From: Flemingiibacterium sp045636145 | GTDB lineage: Bacteria > Bacillota > Clostridia > Oscillospirales > CAG-272 | Length of the DNA: 64,000 bases | Reading direction: 5' to 3' | NCBI GenBank assembly: GCA_045636145.1 | Contig: JAZTWV010000015.1 | Span: 1-64,000 of the forward strand | In this document: piece after piece, positions 5,415-14,236 of the stretch | Position numbering within the stretch: the first letter of the stretch is position 1 | Layout of the letters: the number at the start of each line of letters is the position of its first letter | Position numbers and translations under genes: made by a program | Notes under the pieces: generated by a model | Database searches by the model: none | Told to the model about the DNA's origin: nothing | Seen by the model: the letters and a program-made list of their open reading frames with translations, nothing else

Positions 5415-8366
5415 TTACTTGCGCTCGATATAGTTCATAAGTATCTGAGCAAGCTGTGCACGGTCAACGTTGCCCTTAGGCATAAGCATCTGTGCATCAT
5501 TGCCCTTGAGGACGCCTTCGTTATTGCACCAGCCGATTGCTTCTACAAGCAGAGGAGAAATCTCATCCATATCCTTGAAGCTGGAAAGGTCTATATTGAT
5601 AGTACCCTTGAAGCCGCCGCCCTGATACTGTTCGTAGCGGTAAATGATTGCCGCGATCTGCTCACGGGTGAGGGGAGCGTTAGGCTCAAATGCGCCGGAT
5701 ACTGCTACATCCCGAAGGATGTCGTTAGCTGCTGCCCAACGGATAGCCTCAGTGTACCACTGACCTGCAGGAACATCGGTAAACGGAATTGCCGCATCTG
5801 CAAGAGGCTCGTTTGCAAGTCTCCAGATGATAGTAACGATCATTCCGCGGCTCGCGATAGTACCGGGTTCAAATGTATAAGCATTTGTATTGGTGCTTCC
5901 CATAAGACCGTTGGAGATTACATAGTCTACTGCATCGTGATACCACTCAGTAGTCTTAACGTCTGCATAGGATTTAGCGGGGCAAACGTGTACGGTCTGC
6001 TTGAAGGTAGCATCAACAGTTACATCTGCTGCCGGCATGGTAAACTTGTATGTGCCATCACTATTCTTGGTCACAGTAACCTTAACTCCGCCAGCCTTTG
6101 TAACAACAACAGTATCAATCTCATATCCGCTGTTAGGCTTTGCGGTAACGGTGATCTTAGCGTTGGAATTAGCTGTAGACTGGGAAACTTCAATCTTACC
6201 GTTTGTAATACCGCTGTCAACATTTACTTTATAGCCTGTTGCAGCCTTCTTAAATGTTGCATCAACAGTTACCTTTGATGCAGGCATGGTAAATGTGTAG
6301 GTGCCGTCACTGTTCTTGGTCACAGTAACCTTTGTACCGTTAGACTTGGTAACAACAACGGTATCAACTTCGTATCCGCTGTTAGGTGTTGCTTCGATAT
6401 TAACCTTATCGCCGCTGTCAGCCTTGGTTTCGGAAACTTCAACCTTACCGTTTGTAATACCGCTGTCAACAGCTACCTGATAGGAGCTGCCGTTTTCAGC
6501 CTTAAATGTAACTGTTACCTTTACAGCATATGCCTTCATTGTGAAGTAGTAGAAGGTCTCGCCCTTCTCGTCTTCACCATCGTATACCTTAACGGTGGTG
6601 GAGGAGGAAGTGGACTTGGTAACCTTTACTTCATCAACTACATAACCTTCCTCAGGCTCGGGGAAAATACTTACTGTCTTTCCACTTGCTGCTTTGTTAC
6701 GGGAAAGCTCTACAGTACCCTGATCCTTATTGTAGGAGAGATTAACAGTATATGTTTTAGCAGAAGAGCTTGAGGATTCTTCAAAGTCTACATAAAGATA
6801 CACGTCGTCTCTTGGCATATAGAAGTAATAATAATCATCATCTTCATCGCCGTAGAGTTCAACAGTATCTCCGCTGGCATCCTCGGTTACTTCAATCGTA
6901 TCAATCTCGTATCCGGAATCGGGATCTACCCAAATTTTAACCTTTTCGTCGTACTGAGCCTTAGTTGAAGATACCTTCACGCTGCCGTATTCATCGTCAA
7001 CATCGTCTGTGAACACCTTGTATTCATTGTCAAGATCCTCCTCGTCAATGAATATTACTTCAACAACCACCTTTTCTTCGGGCATAGTGAACTGATAGTA
7101 GTCGCCCTTGTCGCTGGCAGTATATTTCTTCTCGCTGTCAAAGCCGTATACCTTTACCCTGTCAACAACATATCCCTCTTCAGGGAAAGCCATAACTTTG
7201 ACTTTTGTGCCCTTAGCTGCCTTTGTAGGCATATTCACATATCCGTATTCATCGTCTGTGTCATCAACGATACTGTATGTAGTGCCGTCTGATGCAAGAG
7301 TACCGGTAAATTCAACATTTATCTCAACGTCCTCATCGGGCATATCGAAGTAGTAGTACTTTTTGTTGGAGCTTAACTTAGGATCATATGTATTACCTTC
7401 AGCATCCTCAACGTCAAACGTGAACTCGTAGGAATCGTCATACGGTTCAACAGTTATCTTGATTCTTGTATCTTCCTCTGCGGAGTATGTATTAAGATAT
7501 ACAAATCCGTAGTCACCGTCATAAAAGAGCTTTAAGTCATGCTCCTTGGTAGACTTAACGCCTTCTCCGTCAAATTCAACCTCAATAATAACCTCCGATT
7601 CCGGCATATCGAAGTAGTAATATCTGTATCCGTTATCGTCGATAGATGACCTGCATTTTACCTCACATACCTCATCGTCATCCTCGTAGAAAACAACAAT
7701 CTCATCAACATCGTAACCACTCTTTGTTGCAACGCGGAACCAAACCTCCTCACCGGCCTTTTCGCTCTTTGTGCTGAGATATACAGTACCGTAATCCGAG
7801 TCGTAATCTGTGCTGATCGAGTACTCGTCGTCCTCATCGGAGAGGGATTTTACACCCTTAAGAGTCAGAGTTTCTTTAGTTACAGTATACTTGCTGGTTG
7901 AGCTTGAGGTGCGTCTGATTTCAACGTCCTCCTGCTTAAGGGATGCAGAGCCTGTATCTATAGCCTGAAGCTCAAAATAACAAACAGCTACACCGTTTTC
8001 AATTCCCGTTACCTTTTCAGCGGTAACAAGAATCTCGCCCTCTTTTACTTCTTCAAATTCAAAACCGTCTTCTACCCATTCAGAATCGTCAACAAGCTCA
8101 AATCTGTTCTTGTTGTACTTTATGGTGTCTTTAAAACTGTAGAAGCCGAACTCGTCGAGCTCTTCGCCATCGTTTTCGCAGAATAAAACAAGCTCTACCA
8201 AAACAGAGTCGCCGTTTTCCTCTGCCTGATCATCTTCCGGCATCAGCATAACAGTAAATGTCGAGCCCTTTTCAGCATAATCGTCGTAAGCCGAAGCAAA
8301 TGCAGGGACAGCCATGGAAACAACCATGGAAAGAACTAAAAGCAAGGATATTCCAATTTTTTTCAT
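5415..8366 (-). CDS. Large secreted repeat protein with C-terminal SLH domains
   Basis: A 983-residue surface protein. Residues 1-25 are a Sec signal peptide ending near AFASA. Residues about 35-170 form an all-beta domain with a cohesin-like look (an N-rich first strand, then TIKYNKNRFELV). Seven tandem repeats of about 80-95 residues follow (about 180-780), each with a GxV start, a GYEVDxVxV centre and an FTMP-x-x-x-V-x-VxF end, like the InlB B-repeat or related bacterial beta repeats. The first four are very rich in Asp/Glu. Three SLH motifs close the protein (about 790-983) and should anchor it to secondary wall polymer. Repeats 6 and 7 are close to identical in places. Cell-surface function is secure; the ligand is unknown. 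Confidence 0.88.
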   Translation of the reverse strand: MKKIGISLLLVLSMVVSMAVPAFASAYDDYAEKGSTFTVMLMPEDDQAEENGDSVLVELVLFCENDGEELDEFGFYSFKDTIKYNKNRFELVDDSEWVEDGFEFEEVKEGEILVTAEKVTGIENGVAVCYFELQAIDTGSASLKQEDVEIRRTSSSTSKYTVTKETLTLKGVKSLSDEDDEYSISTDYDSDYGTVYLSTKSEKAGEEVWFRVATKSGYDVDEIVVFYEDDDEVCEVKCRSSIDDNGYRYYYFDMPESEVIIEVEFDGEGVKSTKEHDLKLFYDGDYGFVYLNTYSAEEDTRIKITVEPYDDSYEFTFDVEDAEGNTYDPKLSSNKKYYYFDMPDEDVEINVEFTGTLASDGTTYSIVDDTDDEYGYVNMPTKAAKGTKVKVMAFPEEGYVVDRVKVYGFDSEKKYTASDKGDYYQFTMPEEKVVVEVIFIDEEDLDNEYKVFTDDVDDEYGSVKVSSTKAQYDEKVKIWVDPDSGYEIDTIEVTEDASGDTVELYGDEDDDYYYFYMPRDDVYLYVDFEESSSSSAKTYTVNLSYNKDQGTVELSRNKAASGKTVSIFPEPEEGYVVDEVKVTKSTSSSTTVKVYDGEDEKGETFYYFTMKAYAVKVTVTFKAENGSSYQVAVDSGITNGKVEVSETKADSGDKVNIEATPNSGYEVDTVVVTKSNGTKVTVTKNSDGTYTFTMPASKVTVDATFKKAATGYKVNVDSGITNGKIEVSQSTANSNAKITVTAKPNSGYEIDTVVVTKAGGVKVTVTKNSDGTYKFTMPAADVTVDATFKQTVHVCPAKSYADVKTTEWYHDAVDYVISNGLMGSTNTNAYTFEPGTIASRGMIVTIIWRLANEPLADAAIPFTDVPAGQWYTEAIRWAAANDILRDVAVSGAFEPNAPLTREQIAAIIYRYEQYQGGGFKGTINIDLSSFKDMDEISPLLVEAIGWCNNEGVLKGNDAQMLMPKGNVDRAQLAQILMNYIERK

Positions 8367-8431
8367 AATTTTGTACCTTTCTCTATCCTTATGATTTTCA
8401 TAATGATCCCATTATCATTATCTGTATCAAT

Positions 8432-8460
8432 ATTATACACGTTATAGAATAAAAAGTCAA
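8432..8460 (-). promoter_or_regulatory. Promoter of the large SLH protein gene
   Basis: On the minus strand, TTGACT (8455-8460), a 17-bp spacer, and TATAAT (8432-8437), about 65 bp upstream of the ATG at 8366. Confidence 0.82.
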
Positions 8461-8661
8461 TAGCAATATCTCTCTATAGATGTAAAATTTTTCAAAACAT
8501 CAACATTCATCCGAATCCTCAATGCATAGTTTTTTGGGCAAATTCGCCCCATAAACTTTTCATATTGCGTGTATAATTGCCGCCATGCCGTCAACAATAT
8601 TACCAAGCGTAGATTACAGGCAATAAACACACGATAAACTTGAAAGGTTGGTAATCCCACA

Positions 8662-9441
8662 ATGGAAAACAAACTTAAGAAAAATTCCATCAATACCGTA
8701 ATTTATTTACTGCTGGCAGCAATGCTCGTTTGCGTGGTGCTTGTCTCCGTCTTCACGGTTTCCTCGCGCCGCCGCACCGACGCAGGCACAAAAGCACCGC
8801 ACACAACAGATTCACCTGTTACTGCCCCCAACGACACCGCTATCGGCTCCAAAGACTCGGCGCAAATTCATTCTTCCATAGACTCCGCCCCTACCACACA
8901 AAACACAGAAGCACCTGTCACCGATGCAGATGCCGATACACTTGAAACCATCCCCGCTTCTGCTGTAAACGACAATGTACCCACATCGGTCGATATTCGC
9001 TATTTTGTTATTCCCACCGCCGGCACTGTGGCAAAAGAGTTTGAGGTGGACATACCTGTATATTCCCTTACCATGAACGATTACAGAGCACACACAGGCG
9101 TTGATATAACAGCTCCTGTTGGTACAGACGTGGTTTCCGCATCAAGCGGCACTGTGTGCAGAATATGGAACGATCAGCTCATGGGACGCTGTATCACGAT
9201 CGACCACGGAGACAGCATTTACACCACGTATATGAATCTGGCTGAGGATTCGGGCGCGAAGTATTCTGTAGGTGACAGCGTATCCATGGGACAGTCTATA
9301 GGAGCTGTAGGTGAGAGCGCACTCATTGAAATCTCCGAAGAACCTCATTTGCACCTTGAAATGAAGGTAAACGGAAATTATGTTGACCCCCTTGAATATA
9401 TGGGAATCGCTTCTCCTCAGGAAACGGTTTACGGAGAGTAA
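8662..9441 (+). CDS. Membrane-anchored M23 family metallopeptidase (SpoIIQ-like)
   Basis: A 259-residue protein. One transmembrane helix spans about residues 12-32, followed by a Thr/Ser/Pro/Ala/Asp-rich linker to about 105. The LytM/M23 domain (about 115-245) keeps the zinc ligands: H144 and D148 in HTGVDIT, and H231 with H229 in HLHLE. It should be an active peptidoglycan endopeptidase on the outer face of the membrane. Anchor, linker and domain order match SpoIIQ of spore formers, and spoIIID occurs elsewhere in this window, but the gene is not in a sporulation cluster, so a general wall hydrolase is equally possible. An inverted repeat ATTACCAA (8599-8606) / TTGGTAAT (8648-8655) could fold over the region just before the start codon. 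Confidence 0.88.
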   Translation: MENKLKKNSINTVIYLLLAAMLVCVVLVSVFTVSSRRRTDAGTKAPHTTDSPVTAPNDTAIGSKDSAQIHSSIDSAPTTQNTEAPVTDADADTLETIPASAVNDNVPTSVDIRYFVIPTAGTVAKEFEVDIPVYSLTMNDYRAHTGVDITAPVGTDVVSASSGTVCRIWNDQLMGRCITIDHGDSIYTTYMNLAEDSGAKYSVGDSVSMGQSIGAVGESALIEISEEPHLHLEMKVNGNYVDPLEYMGIASPQETVYGE

Positions 9442-9455
9442 AAGGTAAAACTATC

Positions 9456-9498
9456 AAAACGGACTGCCGCACGTTACGGTCAGTCCGTTTTGCGTTTA
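9456..9498 (+). terminator. Terminator of the M23 peptidase gene
   Basis: Stem AAAACGGACTG (9456-9466) / CAGTCCGTTTT (9481-9491), followed by GCGTTTA. The gene downstream has its own leader. Confidence 0.8.
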
Positions 9499-9580
9499 GA
9501 ATCCAAGTCACACTTGACAAATTATACACTGCGTGATATACTGAAATTAAATCATGCACTATGTTTATTTGGAGGTCAAA

Positions 9581-10381
9581 TTGACAAGTCAAGCTAAGCC
9601 TACACAGTCTGCCCCATATACGGGCACACTCGCCGACAACATTGCCCGTATTGCTCTCGATATCGGAGAAGGGATGCTTAAAAGCGATGCCGAGGTCCAC
9701 CGCGTGGAGATAGCCATTGAAAAAATATGCAGAGCTTACGGCGCGGTGCATGTGGATGTTTTTACAATACAGTCGCTTATACTCATAGCAGTACATATGC
9801 CCGACGGCAGTCATTCCACGCAGTCACGTCGGATCTTCACAAATTCACCTAATTTATCGCGGATCGAAGCATATAACGCACTGTCCAGAAGAATTTGTGA
9901 GGAAAAGCCGCCCGTTTTTGAAGTCGACGAAGAAATAAAACGAATAAAAGCAACGTCTGCCTATCCGTTTTGGCTCACCTTACTTGGCAATATGCTTGGA
10001 GCAGGAAGCTTTGCCGTCTTTTTCGGCGGGACGCTCCGTGACGGAATCACCGCGGCGATAATCGGAATAATTGTTGCAGTCTTAAACTCCGTGAGTCCGA
10101 AAAATTTCAACAAAATGGTAAAAACGCTTCTCATTTCACTTATATCCGGACTTATCTCCTGCTTTGCCGTGCGTATTGGCATTGGCGACAATCTTGATAT
10201 GATACTTATAGGTGAAATCATGCTGATGATCCCAGGTCTCTCCCTCGGAAACGCAATGCGTGATCTGCTTTGGGGCGATACGCTGACGGGATCCTCTAAA
10301 GTAGTCCAAGCCGTTATCGTTGCAGTGATGATCGCGGTCGGATTATCAATCGCACTGCTTATAGCGGGAGGTGGACTGTAA
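9581..10381 (+). CDS. Threonine/serine exporter family protein, ThrE N-terminal half (DUF1212)
   Basis: A 266-residue protein if it starts at TTG 9581, which I prefer because GGAGG at 9571-9575 is placed correctly for it; an ATG at 9554 lies upstream of that site. Residues about 15-130 form the cytosolic DUF1212 segment (ALDIGEGMLKSDAEVHRVE, then SHSTQSRRI), followed by five hydrophobic helices. Its stop overlaps the next start by one base. Together the two proteins correspond to the two halves of ThrE-type amino-acid exporters, which are often split in Firmicutes. The substrate here is not proven. Confidence 0.82.
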   Translation: MTSQAKPTQSAPYTGTLADNIARIALDIGEGMLKSDAEVHRVEIAIEKICRAYGAVHVDVFTIQSLILIAVHMPDGSHSTQSRRIFTNSPNLSRIEAYNALSRRICEEKPPVFEVDEEIKRIKATSAYPFWLTLLGNMLGAGSFAVFFGGTLRDGITAAIIGIIVAVLNSVSPKNFNKMVKTLLISLISGLISCFAVRIGIGDNLDMILIGEIMLMIPGLSLGNAMRDLLWGDTLTGSSKVVQAVIVAVMIAVGLSIALLIAGGGL

Positions 10382-10851
10382 TGCCTATTGTTTTCACTGC
10401 CGATATAGCGTCTCGCCTGGTAACTGCTTTTCTTGGCACAGTAGCTTTCGGCATACTTCTGAATGTCAGCGCAAAAAAGCTCCCCTGTGCGGCGCTGGGT
10501 GGACTTTTCACCTATGCGGTGTATGAGCTTGCGGCCCTGCTTGGCGCAAACGTTCTCGTATGTGCCTTTGCATCGTCACTTTTTATGACGCTGTATTCTG
10601 AAATTTTCGCAAGAGTCCTTCGCACTCCAGCACTTATGTTTTTGCTTCCCTGTGCGATCCCAATAGTCCCCGGAAGCGGACTCTATTACACCATCTACAA
10701 TCTGCTGTTCTACAACGGAGAATCCCTGTTTGAGCACGGTGCACGCACCCTGGCAATAGCGCTCGGAATTGCGCTTGGATTCGGCATTGGCATGACTATC
10801 GTTGGATGTATTACAGGGATACCAAAGCGGACAAAAAAAGACACCGTATAA
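10381..10851 (+). CDS. Threonine/serine exporter family protein, ThrE C-terminal half (DUF3815)
   Basis: A 156-residue integral membrane protein with about five helices. The PCAIPIVPGSGLYYTIYNLL stretch is characteristic of the ThrE_2/DUF3815 family. The ATG shares its first base with the stop of the DUF1212 gene, so the two are translationally coupled and presumably form one transporter. A strong terminator begins in its stop codon region. Confidence 0.85.
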   Translation: MPIVFTADIASRLVTAFLGTVAFGILLNVSAKKLPCAALGGLFTYAVYELAALLGANVLVCAFASSLFMTLYSEIFARVLRTPALMFLLPCAIPIVPGSGLYYTIYNLLFYNGESLFEHGARTLAIALGIALGFGIGMTIVGCITGIPKRTKKDTV

Positions 10852-10880
10852 AAAAAGCGTTGTAATACAACGCTTTTTTT
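10851..10880 (+). terminator. Terminator of the exporter operon
   Basis: Stem AAAAAAGCGTTGT / ACAACGCTTTTTTT with a 3-base loop; the A- and T-tracts make it usable in both directions, so it can also end the convergent flavoprotein gene. Confidence 0.92.
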
Positions 10881-10884
10881 ATGA

Positions 10885-11511
10885 TCACCGAATGAAATTC
10901 GTCCTCACCTTCGGCTCTCGCTCCGGCACGGCAACGCCGCACTGCTTACCTGCCGCTATAGATTTCATGAGCCATGCCATATTGTCAGCAAGAGTGCGCA
11001 TTGTCTGAAGACCCTCAAGGTCCCTCTTTACCTCATCTGCCGTATTTCCGTGCACCTGATTCCAATACTGAGACGTAACAACGGGCATATTGCTCATCTG
11101 GAAAAATTTATTAAGAGACTCGTAAGCCGCAGATGCCCCACCCCGTCTGCATGAAACCACCGCCGCCGCAGGCTTGCCCTGAAGAAGCGCCGAGCTGCTG
11201 TAGAAAAGCCTTCCGAGAAAGCTTGTGATCTGTCCGGACGGTCCTGCGTAATGTACAGGCGAACCTACCACAATGCCGTCGCACTCCTTCATTTTCTCCT
11301 GTGCCGTTTGCAGGACATCTCCGGCGAATACACAGCGATTTTCAAGATTTGAACAGCCGCGGCATCCGGTACAGCTTTTCATCGGCTCTGTTCCAAGCCA
11401 GAGGATTTCCGTATTGATTCCATTTTTGTTAAGCTGCGCTTCAACCTCATGAAGTGCCGTGTAAGTGCATCCGAATTCATGAGGACTTCCGTTAATGAGC
11501 AGTACTTTCAT
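10885..11511 (-). CDS. Flavodoxin-fold NAD(P)H-dependent oxidoreductase / iron-sulfur flavoprotein family
   Basis: A 208-residue protein with the FMN-reductase start MKVLLINGSPHEFGCTY, a phosphate-binding loop. CTGCRGCSNLENRC near residue 47 has the compact cysteine spacing seen in iron-sulfur flavoproteins (Isf), and GSPVHYAGPSGQITSFLGR near residue 84 is the usual flavin-binding segment. It would reduce quinones, nitro- or azo-compounds, or carry electrons, in the cytosol. No partner gene is adjacent. Confidence 0.85.
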   Translation of the reverse strand: MKVLLINGSPHEFGCTYTALHEVEAQLNKNGINTEILWLGTEPMKSCTGCRGCSNLENRCVFAGDVLQTAQEKMKECDGIVVGSPVHYAGPSGQITSFLGRLFYSSSALLQGKPAAAVVSCRRGGASAAYESLNKFFQMSNMPVVTSQYWNQVHGNTADEVKRDLEGLQTMRTLADNMAWLMKSIAAGKQCGVAVPEREPKVRTNFIR

Positions 11512-11694
11512 AATTCGTTTGATCCTTTCAAAATCAGTGTAAATTTTTGTTTACCTCAAGCAAAATTTGCAATAGGCGAATTAACAATGTTATCGTACAT
11601 ATATATTTTACTAAGTCGGCTTCAATTTGTCAATCATCATTCGTTGCGAAAGCAGAAATTTTGTGAAAAATTTACCGCAAGCACATAAAAATAC

Positions 11695-11723
11695 TTGACA
11701 TCGCGAGTAAAATACATTATAAT
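11695..11723 (+). promoter_or_regulatory. Consensus promoter of the glucokinase gene
   Basis: Perfect TTGACA (11695-11700), 17-bp spacer, perfect TATAAT (11718-11723). Predicted start near 11730, about 74 nt before the ATG. Confidence 0.9.
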
Positions 11724-11803
11724 AATAACTGTAAATTATATTACATTTGCTTTGTAATAATGCAAAGAAAACGAAAGGAACGCTTCTTAGCAAGGTTTTA
11801 CTT

Positions 11804-12766
11804 ATGAATTACATCGGAATTGACCTTGGCGGAACAAATATCGCCGTAGGTGTCATTAACGAAAAATATGAAATGCTGGCAAAGGGCAGTGTCCCCACAG
11901 GTGCAGACCGCGACGGAAAAGAGATCATCAAGGACATGGCTGATCTCTGCGCAAAGCTGGTTTCTGAAGCCGGACTTACTTTTGACGATATCGAATATGC
12001 AGGTATTGCCGCTCCCGGTTCCGTTGATCCGGCAAACGGTGTTGTAGTTTATGCAAACAACCTTCATTTTTATAACTTTGCTATCGCAGATGTCTTGAAG
12101 AGCTATATCCCGGTAAAAAAGGTATATCTCGAAAACGATGCAAATGCTGCAGCACTTGGCGAGGCTGTTGCAGGTGCCGCACGCGGCGTTAAAGACGCAG
12201 TAATGATCACTCTCGGAACGGGAGTTGGCGGCGGAATTATAATAGATGGCAAAATCTATTCCGGCTTTAATTACAAAGGTGCCGAGCTTGGTCATATCGT
12301 TGTTCAGCACGGCGGCAGACCCTGCTCCTGCGGAAGACTTGGCTGCTGGGAAGCATACAGCTCCGCTACAGGTCTTATCAAAATGACAAAGGAAAAGATC
12401 GACGAATGCAACAAGGCAGGCATCCCCACCATCATGGCAGGTCAGGCAGCCGCTGACGGCAAGGTAAGCGGCAAGACCGCATTTGCCGCAATGAAGCTCG
12501 GCGACATTCATGCTAAGGCCGTAGTTGATGAATACATTTCTTATCTCGGATGCGGTCTTACAAATATCATAAACGTATTCCGCCCTGAGATTCTTGTTAT
12601 CGGCGGCGGCATATGCAACGAGAAAGAATATCTCACCGATCCGCTCAACGAAATCATCGCTAAAACGTCATACGGCGGCAATACAGGTGTAAATGACACC
12701 GTACTGAAGATAGCGGAGCTTGGAAACGATGCCGGCATCATCGGTGCAGCCGTTCTCGGTCTTTAA
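11804..12766 (+). CDS. glk: ROK family glucokinase
   Basis: A 320-residue sugar kinase. ATP-binding phosphate-1 loop IGIDLGGTNIAVG is at residues 4-16. The sugar and catalytic region ENDANAAALGE, the GTGVGGGII phosphate-2 loop, and the zinc motif CSCGRLGCWEAYSS are all present, so it should be active. It converts glucose to glucose 6-phosphate, feeding glycolysis and, through phosphoglucomutase, the glycogen genes in this window. I start at ATG 11804 (weak AAGG upstream) since the upstream in-frame ATG at 11747 adds residues outside the conserved fold. Confidence 0.92.
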   Translation: MNYIGIDLGGTNIAVGVINEKYEMLAKGSVPTGADRDGKEIIKDMADLCAKLVSEAGLTFDDIEYAGIAAPGSVDPANGVVVYANNLHFYNFAIADVLKSYIPVKKVYLENDANAAALGEAVAGAARGVKDAVMITLGTGVGGGIIIDGKIYSGFNYKGAELGHIVVQHGGRPCSCGRLGCWEAYSSATGLIKMTKEKIDECNKAGIPTIMAGQAAADGKVSGKTAFAAMKLGDIHAKAVVDEYISYLGCGLTNIINVFRPEILVIGGGICNEKEYLTDPLNEIIAKTSYGGNTGVNDTVLKIAELGNDAGIIGAAVLGL

Positions 12767-12787
12767 TTAAACAGAATCCGAACCGTC

Positions 12788-12836
12788 GGACGGGAGGGGA
12801 CTGTCATAGGGCGGTCTCCCCTCGTCCTTACTGCTT
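12788..12836 (+). terminator. Strong hairpin between glk and the PAP2 gene
   Basis: Long GC-rich arms at 12788-12801 and 12814-12827 (imperfect, about 11 of 14 paired) with CTTTTT shortly after. It is probably the glk terminator or attenuator. It also contains the only purine-rich stretch upstream of the next start codon. Confidence 0.65.
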
Positions 12837-12839
12837 TTT

Positions 12840-13679
12840 ATGAAAACAAAAAAACTTTCTCCACTAACGTTAATCCTCGCTCTTACGTGGATTTTGGTGC
12901 TTGTCGTCGCCACTGTATACGATCTTGACATTTCTCTCGCAATTGCAGACGAAAATTCTATATACGGGCGCATATTTGAAGTAGCCGGAGAACCTCCGGC
13001 AATACTCTTTACCTCTTTCAATCTTGCGCTGATGACAGCATATTTTCTAAAGAAACCGTCATGCACAAAAAAAGATTATATACTTGCCGCTCTTTGTCTT
13101 ATCGGAACCGTGGGCACAGCTGTGTTCACAGTGAACAAAACTGCGGATTATCTTACAGACTATGGCATTATCTCCGATAGCATCACGGTGACGGTATGTG
13201 CGCTATTAGCATCTGCCGCAGTAACAGCTTTATTTTTTATACTCACAATGCGCATGGACTATCGCACCACTAAGCGATATTTTAACACAGCACTTCATTG
13301 TGTTATTGCCGCTGTACTGACATTTGTAATCATATGGGGACTAAAGCTTGTGTGGGGACGTGTCAGGTTCAGACAGCTTGGTAATAACCTTTCCCTTTTC
13401 ACACCGTGGTATCTGCCGCAGGGATTTACAGGATTCTTCTCATTTCCGTCGGGTCACACCGCCAATGCAACGGTTATAATTTCATCACTTTACTATTTTC
13501 ACGATCTTCATGGCAAGCACAAAAAGTATGAAATACCGCTCAAGGTACTTCTCGCAATATGGATCGCTCTTGTGGCGTTCTCACGCGTGAGAATCGGTGC
13601 GCATTATCTTTCCGATGTTCTCTTTGGGCTTGCTGTCACTGTTTTTATTGTGTATTTTTCAAAACCGAGGAAAAAATAA
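12840..13679 (+). CDS. PAP2 superfamily membrane phosphatase
   Basis: A 279-residue membrane protein with about six helices. The three-part PAP2 signature is complete: KLVWGRVR near residue 169, PSGHTANAT near residue 201, and SRVRIGAHYLSD near residue 248, which supplies the catalytic His-Asp pair. It would dephosphorylate a lipid phosphate such as undecaprenyl pyrophosphate or phosphatidic acid at the membrane. No Shine-Dalgarno sequence is seen directly before the ATG, which follows a strong hairpin. Its stop codon abuts the next start, suggesting a short operon. Confidence 0.88.
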   Translation: MKTKKLSPLTLILALTWILVLVVATVYDLDISLAIADENSIYGRIFEVAGEPPAILFTSFNLALMTAYFLKKPSCTKKDYILAALCLIGTVGTAVFTVNKTADYLTDYGIISDSITVTVCALLASAAVTALFFILTMRMDYRTTKRYFNTALHCVIAAVLTFVIIWGLKLVWGRVRFRQLGNNLSLFTPWYLPQGFTGFFSFPSGHTANATVIISSLYYFHDLHGKHKKYEIPLKVLLAIWIALVAFSRVRIGAHYLSDVLFGLAVTVFIVYFSKPRKK

Positions 13680-14222
13680 ATGTATATTGATAAAACGCTT
13701 TATACCTCCCGTCCCAAAAATGAGCGGCTTCCAAAGGAAATGCGTTCCTACGACTTTCTGGAATCCATCGGCGTGCCATATGTACGCATAGACCACGATG
13801 CCGCCAATACCATGGAAGAATGCGCCGAAGCCAAATCTATTCTGGGTGTCAAAATATGCAAGAATCTCCTGCTTTGCAATTCGCAGAAAACAAAATTTTA
13901 TATGCTGCTCATGTCAGGTGATAAGCAGTTTGTAACAAAGGATTTTTCAAAAAAGATCGGCTCCTCAAGGCTTTCTTTCGCTCCACCGGAATTTATGGAA
14001 AAATTTCTTGATATAACACCGGGTTCACTCTCGGTGCTTGGACTCATAAACGACACCGAAAACAACGTTACACTGTATATCGACCTCGACGTTGTAAATG
14101 ACGAATATTTCGGATGCCATCCATGCATAAACACCTCCAGCATCCGCATAAGTACCGATGACCTTTTAAACAAAGTCATCCCTGCAACAAACCACGAAGT
14201 AAATTTCGTTGTGCTTGATTAA
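13680..14222 (+). CDS. YbaK/ProX-type prolyl-tRNA editing protein
   Basis: A 180-residue free-standing editing domain of the YbaK/EbsC/ProXp (PrdX) family. Such proteins hydrolyse mischarged tRNAs, for example Ala- or Cys-tRNA(Pro). The segment KNLLLCNSQKTKFYMLLMSGDK is replaced here by its family pattern of two beta strands around a lysine near residue 61, and HPCINTSSIRISTDDL near the C-terminus is typical of the PrdX subgroup. ATG 13680 follows directly after the PAP2 stop with no gap. Specificity cannot be read from sequence alone. Confidence 0.85.
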   Translation: MYIDKTLYTSRPKNERLPKEMRSYDFLESIGVPYVRIDHDAANTMEECAEAKSILGVKICKNLLLCNSQKTKFYMLLMSGDKQFVTKDFSKKIGSSRLSFAPPEFMEKFLDITPGSLSVLGLINDTENNVTLYIDLDVVNDEYFGCHPCINTSSIRISTDDLLNKVIPATNHEVNFVVLD

Positions 14223-14236
14223 ATTCGGAGATTAAA

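Noticed and set aside
6040..6480. CRISPR-like spaced repeats
   Set aside because: The repeated DNA lies in frame inside the large surface protein at an 83-codon period and encodes its beta repeats.
8457..8693. A 78-codon minus-strand frame upstream of the SLH protein
   Set aside because: It overlaps the start of the M23 peptidase gene and the SLH gene promoter and looks like chance.
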